DNA from: Phragmites australis
Taxonomy: Eukaryota > Streptophyta > Magnoliopsida > Poales > Poaceae
Direction of reading: 5' to 3'
Assembly (NCBI RefSeq): GCF_958298935.1
Contig: NC_084927.1
Coordinates: 37,080,501 to 37,144,500 of the forward strand
Length of the DNA: 64,000 nt
The stretch's first letter is position 1; each line of letters starts with the position of its first letter. A program made the translations under genes and the position numbers. Shown in pieces: positions 24,677-35,900 of this stretch. The notes beneath the pieces were generated by a model that had not been told where the DNA came from, made no database searches, and saw nothing but the letters and a program-made list of their open reading frames with translations.

Positions 24677-26103
24677 CTATTTAATAAAAGCCAGCGCTTG
24701 CTGGTAGCGTCCAACCCGATGGTTGCCCGCAATCATGCTTGTCCAGCATATTGTGTCCGGGCAAGCAATCCCATCGAACACCCTCCAAGCACCGGCGACC
24801 TCACCGCATTTGGCATACATGTCCACCAACGCCGCTCCGCAGAAGGCACTGGAACAGAACGCCCAGCCTCTTGTCATCTTGTGCACATCACAATGCACCT
24901 GCCTGCCGTAGACAAGAACGCCCAGCATCCAAAACGCGGACAGAACCACCGCAAGGCCAAACTGGTCCGGTCGGCCGCCAAGGGAGCTCCTGATGCACCG
25001 AAACGCATCGAGAACGTCCCGAGGAGACCCCGGCCGCGCGTGGCAAGACAGCACCGAGCTCGCCGCTGCGCTCGAAGCTCGCCCCCCGAGGCAGCCCAGC
25101 GCGCGCCAGGCGTAGCCCGCACGGCCGGACCTGCCGTAGAGGTCGACGAGCGCGTCCCCGAGGCGTCCCCGGACACGGCATGCCAACAAGGGGTGGGTTC
25201 GATGAGGACTTGTGTCGAACGGGTGGTGGGCGTGGCACTCTTGGTAGAGGGAAGCGAGGAGGCTGTCGTAGTAGGCCGCGGTGTGGGGATCGCCCGCCGC
25301 GCCCGCGGAGGCAGGGGAGAAGTGGAGAGGAGGCCGTTCGGACCACTGCACCGGCGGCTCCTCGGCGGTGCGGGAGCTCGAGGGATTCTCCGCCGCCGCA
25401 GCAGGCAACGCGGCCACCGCCGGCGGGGAATCCAGCTCGGGCTCGACGGCGGTGGAGATGTTGAGCGAGAAGAAGTCCGCGGCGGGGATGTCCGCGAGCG
25501 CGTCCCCGGTCGCGGTGATCTCGTTGGGCCGGGCGGTTCTCGGCGAGGGCCAGGAGCCGCTGCCACCGCCGGCGGGGAATCCGGTGCCCTTGGGGTCCTC
25601 GCGGTGGCAGAACCCGCGACGGCGACGGCGTAGGTGGCGGCGTCGGGCTGCCGCGGGGATTCCGGTCGGCAGAGCTAGCGCAGCACGGACGCAGCGTCGT
25701 GGGCGCGGTGGAGGGAGAGGAACGGCGCGGGCACGGGGTCCAGCAGCGGCGCGACGAGCGGGATCGACGAGGGGTGGGCCGGGTGGTGGCGGAGTGCAGT
25801 GAGAAGCGCGAAGACCGGGGAGATGGTCGGGAGGGAGGCGAGGTGGGCGACGAGGAAGGGGAGATGGAGACGCTCTAGGTAGCCCAGGAGGAGGACGGCG
25901 GCGGAGAGGAGGCGGCCGACGGCGGGGACGTGGCCTGCGGAGAGGAGGCGCGGGAGGAGCGGGCTGCGATTTCGTGAGCGGGTGGTGCGGGTGGAGTGGC
26001 AGGTGAGAAAAATCGTGCCAAGGAGGGCCAAACGCACGCCTTCTCGCGTGAATCCGCGCGTGGACGGGCGGGTCCTGTGTGGACGTACAGGGCCACCGTC
26101 CAT
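24677..26103 (-). pseudogene. Truncated PPR (PLS-class) gene fragment
   Basis: Pentatricopeptide-repeat proteins bind RNA in plastids and mitochondria. The low-coordinate part of a long minus-strand frame (about 24677-25190) contains PPR sequence: GDALVDLYGRSGRAGYAW, AALVDMYAKCGEVAGAWRVF and CPDTICWTSMIAG. The frame stops at 24677 after only two to three repeats (GRYQQALAFIK), where full-length homologues would continue for hundreds of residues. Upstream (25200-26100) the frame is GC-rich and open, but its translation is unconvincing. A second minus-strand frame (25675-26103) holds a Leu-rich N-terminal-like segment in a different phase, suggesting a frameshift. I call it a truncated, probably non-functional copy; an alternative is a short expressed PPR gene. 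Confidence 0.6.
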
Positions 26104-26140
26104 GTGTAATGTTAGATGAAAAGTATAATGGATTTAACAC

Positions 26141-27304
26141 TGTTAAATTAATTTAGGTAAACAATTGTTAGATGAGAAATATTTTTTAAGAAAACTCGTA
26201 CTTTATAGAATCGATGTAGCCACGAATAAGGTCATATAACGAGAGCTATAAATTAATAGGCAAAATTAATAGAGAATATTTTAGTAATATACAGAGTAGA
26301 ACAATAAGTATGGGGGGACCAAGGCTCCCCTGGTCTCGCCTATCTTTCATTCTTGACTCTATTGGTTGTATTCGAGAAAATAATAGTGGAGTAAGGCAGA
26401 AGGGCGCCACAACCAGGGCAATCTGGGTTCAGCCTGTGCTGTAGGCCTAAAAATCAATGAAAATCATTGAAGAACACTGTAGAGAAAAAGGGTCCAGCAG
26501 ACTGGCAAAAGGGTTAGGTCAGGTACGAGCAAAGTAAATCGGTACTCGACCCACCACCTGAATCATCTTACCTGACTCGTGTCCGTAAAGGATGACGGGT
26601 AAATTTCCATACTCGTGTTCGTGCCAGTTGGGTATATCAAAACCCACCGAGTTACTCATAGATACCAATTTGATCGTGCTCTGCGATGGATCTGCGCTTT
26701 ACGTCGATAATGACGACTGGCTAGGGGCGGTGTGCGGGCATGCAACGGCAGTGAGGCACCTGTGGGCAAAAGCCCGTACCCGACCCGATGCTTCGTGGGT
26801 ACTAACCAGTAGTGTCCATGGCAAAAAATTAGACCCATACCCATACCATTGGATGTGGTACCCTTGGGTACCCGAGGCCACGGGTAGGATTGCTATCCTT
26901 AGGCCTTAGCCCATGGACAACAGGGACTACACTATGTTTGGCATTGCAAAGTGGGCGAGAACTGCCTTTCCGCATGCGACGATGTTGCAGCAAAACAATA
27001 TCTTGAGTAGATACAGGTCTTTCTGAACCTAGGATTACAATTCCTGCAAAATTATTCTGAATTGAGCGTTCCAGAAGAACCTTATGAAATGGAGACAACA
27101 GTAACTAGTGAGCAGATAACCATTGCCATACTACGTTTTCTCCCCTTGTCACACAGTACTTTATTTCATAAAGCAATCTTCATCACCAAAGTTTCATTGC
27201 TTAAGACATGAGGCTCCAAATGTGCCCTTTGGGTCATATTGGACCAAGGACTATCAATCTGCGGCACAAATGACAATGGATCAAACTACAGCTAGTACCA
27301 TGCT
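26141..27304. other. Intergenic downstream of the invertase, repeat fragments
   Basis: No gene recognised. About 26510-26890 contains inverted and direct copies of short gggtaccc/gacccatacc motifs, typical of a dispersed transposon fragment. The final stretch before 27305 should hold the 3' UTR of the minus-strand invertase gene. Confidence 0.4.
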
Positions 27305-29806
27305 TCACTCCACATGATGGTTGCGTCTATTCGGAGACATTGGAACGACCAGCGGCGACTGCAACGCAACCAGACCGTCATCTTCGACATTGACGGATGC
27401 AGTCCCGAGCTCCCAGGCCTCCAGCTTGGACACCTTCACTACGTCAGATCCGTTGTTGAACACGTACAGGTGGCTGCTGCCTGTTGCTGCGTGTTCAGGG
27501 TACACTCGAGCCGTGATGCACGTCCGGCCCCCACCTCCAAAGCTCTCGATGACAGAGTGATCGATCTGGTTTTTGTCAACGTAAGTGTTAGTTTGTCAAC
27601 GTAAGTGTTAGTTTCGTTGCTCATGCATGCAATTATTTCAACTGAAAATCAAGAGCTGTTTTCTACTGCAATTATTAAAAAGTAAAACACTGAAGCAGTA
27701 TGAGACAAATAACTCACCAGTGTTCTCAGCGATATGCACTTGTCCTTCGCTACGTCCACGTCGACAAATCCTCCATAAACTGGTTTGTACGCCTCTTCTT
27801 TTGTAGAGGACCTATACATGTTTCGCGTTTGCAGCAAATTCTTATTCACAAATTCTTACTCCTAGGTTTTGGCAGGGGCATATAGATAGGCAATCTGTTC
27901 ATCAAAACAGAGTTGCAGTACCTTGTCAGGTCGGTGCACATGAGAACCTTGTACGCGTCATCGTGCTTGAACAACCTGAAGAAGATGGTTGTCTGCTCCT
28001 GCATGTCGCCGGACGCCATCACGATCAGCCCGAACGGCCCGACGCCGCCCTGCACAGAAGCGTCCTTCTCTGCGCACAACTTCTGGGGATCTTGCAGCCA
28101 GTTGGGGTCGAACGTCTCGGCCTCCTCCAGGTTCGGCATCTCGAAGACCACCTCCACGTCCGCCTGCCGGGTCTCAATGCCGGCGATCTCGTGCAGCCCG
28201 CCCGAAGCCACCACCGCGCCGAGCAGAACAACTCGTTTCCTCCTCAGCGTCTCGATCTCTTCGACGGGCCACTGCACCAGCTGCTTCCCGTCGCTATCCA
28301 GCCACAACGCTCTCGGAAACGCCTGCGCATGCCACATTGACATCGCACAAGCTAATCAGCCCAGCAAAAATTGCGTGCCAAATTGTTCGGGCGCATGCTT
28401 GCGGTAGTGACCTGAATGCCGGTCCATCCCTTGGCGACGTCGTCCGACTGGTTGTCCGTCTCGTTGACCCACGCCCACAGCACCCGCCGGTTCTTGCGCG
28501 CGTCGAAGAACGACTTGGCGCCGAACAGGTGCCCGTGGTCGACCCGGCGCCAGTTCCGCACGTCGTTGCCGTCCCCCGGCACGAAGGTGTCGGTCTCGTC
28601 GTCGTACCGCCCGACCACGTAGTAGTCCTCGTCTGCTGCCTTGCTGAGCTTGAGCACGTGCCACACCCCGGGGCCGTTCGCCGACGTGTCGAGCCCCTCC
28701 GTGCCGTGCTTCGCCACGGGGAACAGGTCGGGGCACTCCCAGACGGGGACGTCCGGCGACGTGTGCAGGGGCGTGGCGTTCCGCTTCCAGTGAACGAAGT
28801 CCGCGCTGCGGTATATGAGCGTGGAGCCCACGCCTTCTACCTCGGCGGCCACGGCGAACCTCCACTGGCCGTCGTGGCCGAGCCACGCCGTCGTGGGGTC
28901 GCGGAAGTTGTTGCCCGTCACGTCCGCGGGCTGCGGGATGACGGGGTTGCAGCTGGGCTTGTGCCACTCGCGGAGGAGCGGGTCCGAGGGGTTCTTGGGA
29001 AAGGCCACGTTCTGCACTTGCACCCTGTTAGAGTCGCGTCCGGTGTAGAGGATGATCGGGCGGCCGTCGGAGAGGACGGTCACCGAGCCTGACCAGCAGC
29101 CGTCGGCGTCGAACGGCGACGTCGGATCGAGCGCGGTGCCGAGGAAGGCCCAGTTTACGAGGTCGCCGGAGACGGAGTGACCCCAGGAGAGCCTGCCGGT
29201 GTCGAAGAGCGGGCCGTGCGGGTTGTACTGGTAGAACAGGTGGTACACGCCGTTGTGGTACAAAGGGCCTGCCATAGAACGGGAAATGGCTGCCACGCTC
29301 AGTCCTACGGTCTTACCTAATCTACGCCAATTACCCTTACGAAATATGAGTATTAATTCACGGGCGCATAAAATCTGTAACTCAAATTTTATATGAACAG
29401 TTTTTCTCCCAAAAAATATGTGTTGGGACTTGAGGCCTTTTTTCTAAGATTGGATTGCATAAAATTACAAACTTAATTGGCCCAAGACAGAAGAGTCAAG
29501 GCAAGACACACTGATTGGCTTTGCAGAACCGAAAGATTGAAGGGCAGGTAAAATTAGTGACAGAGAACTGAGAGAGAAAATGCGTACCATTTGGATCTGT
29601 TGGGTTTCATCCATACGTGCGTTCCATCCAAATCGAAAGACCCAGACGCGATTGAAAACGGAAAAGTTAGTTTTGTTTCCATTTCTCTGGAGCAACTATG
29701 ATGGTAAGATCAAGCACGGAGCGTACATACCATTCATCCAGTTCTTGGCAGGCTGGAAGTGGTAGGCAGTTCTGCCATGGTGCCAGTACTGCTGCTCTCC
29801 GTTCAT
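27305..29806 (-). CDS. GH32 beta-fructofuranosidase (cell-wall invertase / fructan exohydrolase type)
   Basis: GH32 enzymes hydrolyse sucrose or fructans in the apoplast or vacuole. Six exons read in phase: 29731-29806, 29588-29596, 28412-29268, 27922-28322, 27718-27811 and 27305-27565, giving 565 residues. The second exon is the 9-nt mini-exon typical of plant invertases; it supplies DPN of the NDPNG motif (nucleophile Asp26). FRDP (150-153) and WECPD (205-209, acid/base Glu206) are intact. Pro in WECPD, rather than Val, marks the cell-wall/FEH branch rather than vacuolar invertase. The C-terminal beta-sandwich has AFPRALWLD, VLMCTDLTR, YGGFVDVDV, HSVIESFGGGGRT and HLYVFNNGSD. No signal peptide is visible from MNGEQQYW. 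An in-frame extension to 29926 adds 40 non-hydrophobic residues, so a leader exon may lie further upstream or be lost. Invertase versus exohydrolase activity cannot be decided here. Confidence 0.9.
29588..29596 (-). other. 9-nt mini-exon of the invertase gene
   Basis: atccaaatg on the minus strand is bounded by AG and GT. It joins ...AATG and GCCC... to encode Asp-Pro-Asn-(Gly), completing NDPNG. It is among the shortest exons known in plants and is conserved across plant invertases. Confidence 0.9.
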
Positions 29807-29926
29807 GGCGCGGATCGGGGAGGACGACGAAATGGAGGAGGAAAGAAGGCAAGGGGAAATCACGTCATTGTCATGGCCGGATGAGTGTGTTTTATAACTG
29901 CTAATTGCAGAAGACTTCGATTGCAA

Positions 29927-30344
29927 TAGCCCGCCAAGTCTCCCAGTTTAATACTTGTTTTAGACTTGACGACGAGAGGACAATGTATTAGTCTTCTGAT
30001 TCGTGCCTAAGCATGCTTGACCACTAAACTAGTGCTAAACTGATGAGGTGCTGAGTAATTCGGGAATTGTTTACTTCGGTGGGACGCGCTATCTTCTCCG
30101 ATCCATCCCGATGAAAGGTTACGGTCGGAAAGCTCCTCGCAGTTTCGATACAAGGATGACTAGACCTGAGCAAATTCGCCTCGGCTCAGCAGGCATTTTG
30201 GGCCGGGCTTGAGCAATGAGGAGTAAGCCCGAAAAGAAATAGGTGGCTGCGGCTAATATTCTTTCACTGTAAAATGATAGGCGGCCCGGGACATCCCGAA
30301 AATTCCAAGCCCGACAGCCTTATCTGCGAAAAAACTGTGCCCTC
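29927..30344. other. Upstream region of the invertase gene
   Basis: Probable promoter of the minus-strand invertase gene. From about 30160 it runs into a GGCC-motif-rich repeat fragment. No gene seen. Confidence 0.4.
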
Positions 30345-31785
30345 AAGCAAGATTTTTTCTAAAAAATATACATTCCAATAATTAATATTGTAAAAATAGG
30401 AACCCATTTGAAAAAAATCACAAAACTAGGTGGCTGCCACATGTTCATCGGGTGACTACAAAAATTCGCCCATTCACAAAGCTATTATATAAAAAAAATC
30501 GTCCAACTGAAAGACGATAAGGTGGGGTCCATCATTTATAACAGTTTAGATGACTTGTCGCTTGATAAATGGATTTTTTTTACTCTTCCCGCCCATTCAA
30601 CAGGCGATAGGGTCATCCCACTGCACAACACATCTTTGGAAAACTTGAATTTTGTCATATGAACTTGGTGAAGATGATTCATATATGAAAAATTATAGAT
30701 CACACTAAGATCTAGAACTTTTTATTTGATCATTTTTTTTTCATTTGAAGCCATTTGAGTGCCAAAATAATTGCTAGATCTGACCATCAAGAGCTACAGT
30801 TTTATATACGAAACAACTTTATCCAAGTTCATATAAAAAAGTTCTAGTTTTTTCATATATGAATCATATCCATCCGAGTTCATATAAAAAAAGTTTTGTT
30901 TTGTTTTAAGATGTGTTGTACATTGAGATAACCTTGAGCGACACGAGTAAAAATCGCCTAGTTATTGGGGGACATGTCAACTGAATAGACGTGATTGACG
31001 GACCCTATCTTATGGCCCCTCCTGGTGAGGGATTTGATAATTACTAATAAAGGATTTACTAGAAAGACGATATATCATGAGGATGTAGTATTATCATACA
31101 TTTATCTATTATTTTATATGGTAGTTTTAACAAACACTATAAGGTAAATAATACATGTTCAGATATTCCAAGTAGTTTGTCGTGTTTCACATGGAAAGAA
31201 TCCCTGATTTAGAAAAAATTCTCCGGATAACATAACTCGGGAATGTTATGTTCGAGATTCCGAGTATGAGACGCCTCTCCGACCCGACTATTTAAGGAAA
31301 GGAGAGGGTACATCAAGAGGAGATTGGACATGCAGGATAGAGCCACATAGGCAAGCGATGCAGAGTCAAACAGAAGTATTATGAGGTCGAATAAAAGTAG
31401 AAACAAACAATTAAGATCCACAACAGATTTAAATCACGATTAGATTCACCCAACAAGAACTTCAAGATTTAGAACAGAGAGAGCTTAGATCTAGAACATG
31501 AGGTAACGTACGACATATGATTATTATTCTATAGAAGGCTCGAACATGTATAACTTTTTGTGTATTCCTCTTCATCATGCGCACTTGATAAATATGTATA
31601 CGAACTTCAAATAAATATTTGCATATTCAATTTTACTAATCATCGACAATTCTATCGGGTGATTTTGTATTGACTGACAAACGGCAACACGCGTCTAGTT
31701 TTGTGATTTTTTTAAACCAATGCCTATTTTTGTAATTTTAATTAACAGAAAATATATTTTTAAAAACCCCTAAGCAAAGGGGTAT
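30345..31785. mobile_element. Foldback/MULE-like element with long imperfect inverted ends
   Basis: About 1.4 kb. The left end (30345-30435, with ataggaacccatttgaaaaa and aatcacaaaactag) is matched by the reverse complement of the right end (31690-31780, with ataggcattggtttaaaaaa and aatcacaaaactag), giving about 85 bp of imperfect inverted repeat. Inside lies a second inverted pair: atatgaacttggtgaagatg at 30657 and the complement of catccgagttcatat at about 30870. No transposase-like frame exists. Ends and target duplication are not resolved. It lies between the intact invertase gene and the invertase fragments. Confidence 0.55.
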
Positions 31786-32227
31786 TCACCCGTCCACAGT
31801 CCAGGCGGCCCACTTTGGGCCTGGATTTGTGCACTCTGTGGACCCAAACAAAAATCAATGAATCTGGAAGCAAATCCAACAGTCACAAATTCGGTAAATA
31901 CACAAAACAAAAATTCATTTAAGGCATAATAGCAAAACTGTTATGGAAACATCGAGGGCCTATTAGGAAATATTATTTTGGAAAGGATTTAGTACTTAAA
32001 CTAAATCTTAAAAATTCTTAAACCAATCTTTCCGTTCCAAATAGGCCCTTAGTTTTTTTTTTCCCAAACCAACCATTACGGATTGCTCAACAACAATATT
32101 CACTGGTGTTTCTTATTTTAAATACACGTTTGTTATTTTAAATCGTCCCCTGAATTCAAACCGACCAGGGGAGAATCAATCGGCGGCACTGCCACTGCAG
32201 CCATCCAACAAATCTTCTGAAGCTCCT
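31786..32227. other. Spacer, no recognised feature
   Basis: AT-rich sequence between the foldback element and the invertase fragments. I see no coding or repeat structure in it. Confidence 0.35.
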
Positions 32228-32400
32228 AATATGCCTCAGTTTGGCACATGGACTCAGACACGATCAAGCCATCATCTCCAACGTTCATGGTCGCCTTCGC
32301 GAGCTCCCACGCCTCGAGCTTGGGCACCCTCATCGCGTCAGTTCCATTGCTGAACACGAATAAGTGGCTGGAAGTGGTAGGCGGTCCTGCCGCCATGGCG
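32228..32400 (-). pseudogene. Invertase fragment: exon 1 fused to last exon
   Basis: On the minus strand, GRTAYHFQP-encoding sequence (32366-32400, as in exon 1 of the intact gene) runs directly into SHLFVFSNGTDAMRVPKLEA and WELAKATMNVGDDGLI, equivalent to the last exon (SHLYVFNNGSDVVKVSKLEAWEL). The junction falls at a shared ccagcc/agccac, so a deletion joined the two exons through microhomology and removed the catalytic core. Confidence 0.75.
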
Positions 32401-32642
32401 GCCTTCGCTCGTGGGGGTCAGCCGAAGACGCGAGGAGGCAGAGGTGGAAGGCGACGACGGCGGTCGTTGTTTGGTTCCCCGACCACGGGTGGTCGATATC
32501 TCATTTACTGTTCACCCAAGGGTCATGGTGGCTAGGTACGAGCGGTGAGATTCGAGCCCGCGAAGGCGATCGTCGGCTCCGTGTGGGACGAAAGGAGGCT
32601 CGGTTATCTCCACGTCCGCCTGCGAGCAAGCGACGCCGACGA

Positions 32643-32960
32643 TGTTAGTAATCCTAGCATATCCTGCATTTCTGTTTTGCACATGCATGCACACGAGGAT
32701 CGCTCGGCATGAACTCGAGCATGCAAGCCATGGCCGGCCGTTGCGGCGCATGGGGATGGACGTGCGCACTCTGCGCAACCATGGGCGTCGTGGCTTGCAT
32801 CTCACTGCCTTGTAATCCAATAAATAGCAATACAATCCCAGAAACCGGTGCGCCCTTGGCAGCACCAAAAAACCCACCGTGTTCGCGTTTGTTCCTGCGT
32901 TCTTGACTGCCGCCAGCCGTGTCCAGCTCGCCGGCGTTCGCCGTAGTCCGGCAACTAACA
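32643..32960 (+). repeat. 5' LTR of the Copia element
   Basis: 318 bp, TGTTAG...CTAACA. Contains aataaatagcaat at about 32818-32830, which may act as TATA-like or polyadenylation sequence. Confidence 0.95.
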
Positions 32961-32997
32961 AGTGGTACCAGAGCAGTAAGAAGGGACCTGCGCCGCG

Positions 32998-35900
32998 ATG
33001 ACATCGCCACCGCGCCGTGGCCGGTCGCCGCCGCGCCGTGGCCAGACGCCGCCGCCGATCAAGGTCGGCACGTCGGGGGGCAACAAGACCCCGTCACACT
33101 CGCCGAAAGGCAAGACGCCGCAGCGCACGCCGACCCCGAGCCGTTCTCCACCGCGCCGATCTCCACCGCGCCGATCTCCACCGCGTCGATCACACACGCG
33201 CGCTGCACGTCGCTCGCACACCCGGGATGCACGCCGTCCGCGGGAAGTCGTCGTCGAGCGCATCATCCGTGAGGGTGGGAGCTCCGGCAGCTGGCCGCAA
33301 TTGACGAAGACGAACTACCATGAGTGGTCGCTTCGCATGCAGCTGAAGATGCAAGCGCGCCACCTGTGGGACGCTGTCGAGTTCGCCGACGCCGACTACG
33401 ACGACGACCGCAGCGCGCTCGACGCGATTTGCAGCGGTGTTCCGGCGGAGATGATCCCGATCCTGGTGGCCAAGGAGTCCGCCAAGGAAGCCTGGGAGGC
33501 CATCAAGACTCTCCGCATCGGCGACGACCGTGTGCGGAAGGCAACGGCGCAGAACCTCCGCACCGAGTACGAGTCCATCGCTCTCCGCGACGGTGAACCC
33601 ATCGAGGACTTCGCCTTGCGCCTGACCGGCATCGTGCAGCGCCTGGCGACGTTGGGCGACCCGGAGCCTGACGAGAAGGTGGTGGCCAAGTACCTGCGCG
33701 TCGTTCGCCCACGGTATAAGCAACTGGTCATATCCATCGAAACCCTGCTTGACATTTCTCAGCTCTCCATCGAGGAGGTCACTGGCCGCCTCAAAGCCGC
33801 TGACGACGTCGAGCCCGCTCCGGCGCACACCGCGAGCGGCAAACTGCTGCTCACGGAGGAGCAGTGGGTGGAGAAGTACAAGAAGAAGGCGTCGGAGTCT
33901 GGCCATGGCGGTTCTGGCTCCGGTGGACGAGGAAGGGGCCACGGCCGAGGCCGCGGACGTGGCTCCGGCGATCGCACCTCTGCACGCCCGCCGCCGGATG
34001 ATCCCTGTCCGCGCTGTGGCAAGAAGGGCCACTGGGCCCGCGACTGCCCCAGCAAGAAGAAAGAGGAGGCCACCCTGATGCTTGCCATCGATGTGGCCCA
34101 GGAGGAGGACAGCTCCCCTCCGCCGCAGCTGTCGCACTTCGCCGAGTCGCCGCCGCCTTCACCTGCGGCGCTCCCTGAGCTCCATATCTTGGAGAAGAAG
34201 GTCCACCCCGAACTCGACGATGCGGCGGACCGTGATCCAACGCGCTGGATCCTGGACACCGGCGCGTCCAACCACATGTCCGGATCCCGCGTCGCGTTCG
34301 CCGACCTCGACACCGGCGTCACCGGCGCCGTGCGATTTGGGGATGGCTCCGTCGCCCGCATCGAGGGCACCGGCACGGTGCTCTTCCACTGCAAGAACGG
34401 CGAGCACCGGGCGCTCGGGAACGTCTACTTCCTCCCTCGCCTCACCGCCAACATCATCTCTGTCGGGCAGCTCGACGAAGGCGGGTACCAGGTGCTGGTG
34501 GAGGACGGCGTGATGCAGGTGCGAGATGATGACCGGCGCCTACTCGCCAAGATCCCTCGGAGTCCAGGCCGGCTATACAACCTCGACGTCACCATCGCGC
34601 GCCCGGTGTGCCTCGCGGCGCGCACGGATGACGACGCCTGGAGGTGGCACCAGCGGTTCGGCCACATCCACTTCGCCGCGCTGCGCAAGATGGGGCGCGA
34701 GGAGCTGGTCCGCGGGCTGCCCGTCATCGACCAGGTGCAGCAGGTCTGCGACGCCTGTCTCGCCGGCAAGCAGAGGAGGACGCCCTTCCCTCAGAAGGCG
34801 CTCTGGCGTTCCACGGAGCCGCTCCAGCTCCTCCATGGAGACATTTGCGGTCCCATCACTCCGGTGACCCCGAGTGGTAACAAGTACTTCCTCTTGCTTG
34901 TTGATGACTACTCACGCTTCATGTGGATCTCCTTGCTGCCATCCAAAGACGCCGCGGCCACCGCCATCAAGAACATCCAGGCTGCGGCGGAACGCAAGAG
35001 CGACAAGAAGCTGCTGATGCTCCGCACTGACCGTGGCGGAGAGTTCGTCGCCTCCGACTTTGTCAACTACTGCGCCCAACTCGGCGTTCGCAGGCAGCTC
35101 ACGGCGCCGTACACGCCTCAACAGAACGGCGTCGTCGAGCGCCGCAACCAAACCGTGGTGGGCACGGCCAGAAGCATGATGAAGGCCAAGTCTCTCCCTG
35201 GTGTGTTCTGGGGGGAGGCGGTGTCGACGGCGGTCTACCTCCTGAACAGATCCTCCTGCAAGGCGATCGGTGGGCGCACCCCCTACGAGCTCTGGAACGG
35301 GCACACACCGTCAATCCAGCACCTGAGGACGTACGGCTGCATCGCCCACACGAAGGTGAACACGCCGCACCAGAAGAAACTCGACGACCGCAGCCGCCGC
35401 ATGGTGTTCGTCGGCTACGAGCCGGGGTCCAAGGCCTACCGGGTCTATGACCCTTCGACGCGACGTGTCCACATCAGCCGCGATGTCGTCTTCGATGAAG
35501 CAGCGGTGTGGGCATGGTCTGCAGCGGATCCCGCCGAGCCGAACGACTTCACCATCGAGGAGCTGGACCAGCAGGACCCCTCCGTGATCATCACCTCCAG
35601 AACGACTACGGAGGTCTCCCCTGCGTCAAGCTCGGCGTCCCCGGCTCCATCGGGCGCGGCGTCCCCAGGTCCATCGGGCGCGGCCACGTCCTCAGTTTCG
35701 GGCGCGCCCATGGCTGGTTCACCGGCGATCCACGACACTCCACCAGCACCCGGCTCCTTGGCACATCCTCAAGTGGAGTTCGCATCTCCACCAGGAGCCG
35801 GGATGGAGGACTACCTCGATGCTGATCACGATGACGACGCTCCTCTCCGCTTCCGCCGCATCGACAACGTGCTCGGGGAAGCTGAGACGCCCGAGCTCGC

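Noticed and set aside
33190..34137. Minus-strand frames of 200-315 codons inside the Copia element
   Set aside because: Antisense shadows of the high-GC gag-pol frame.
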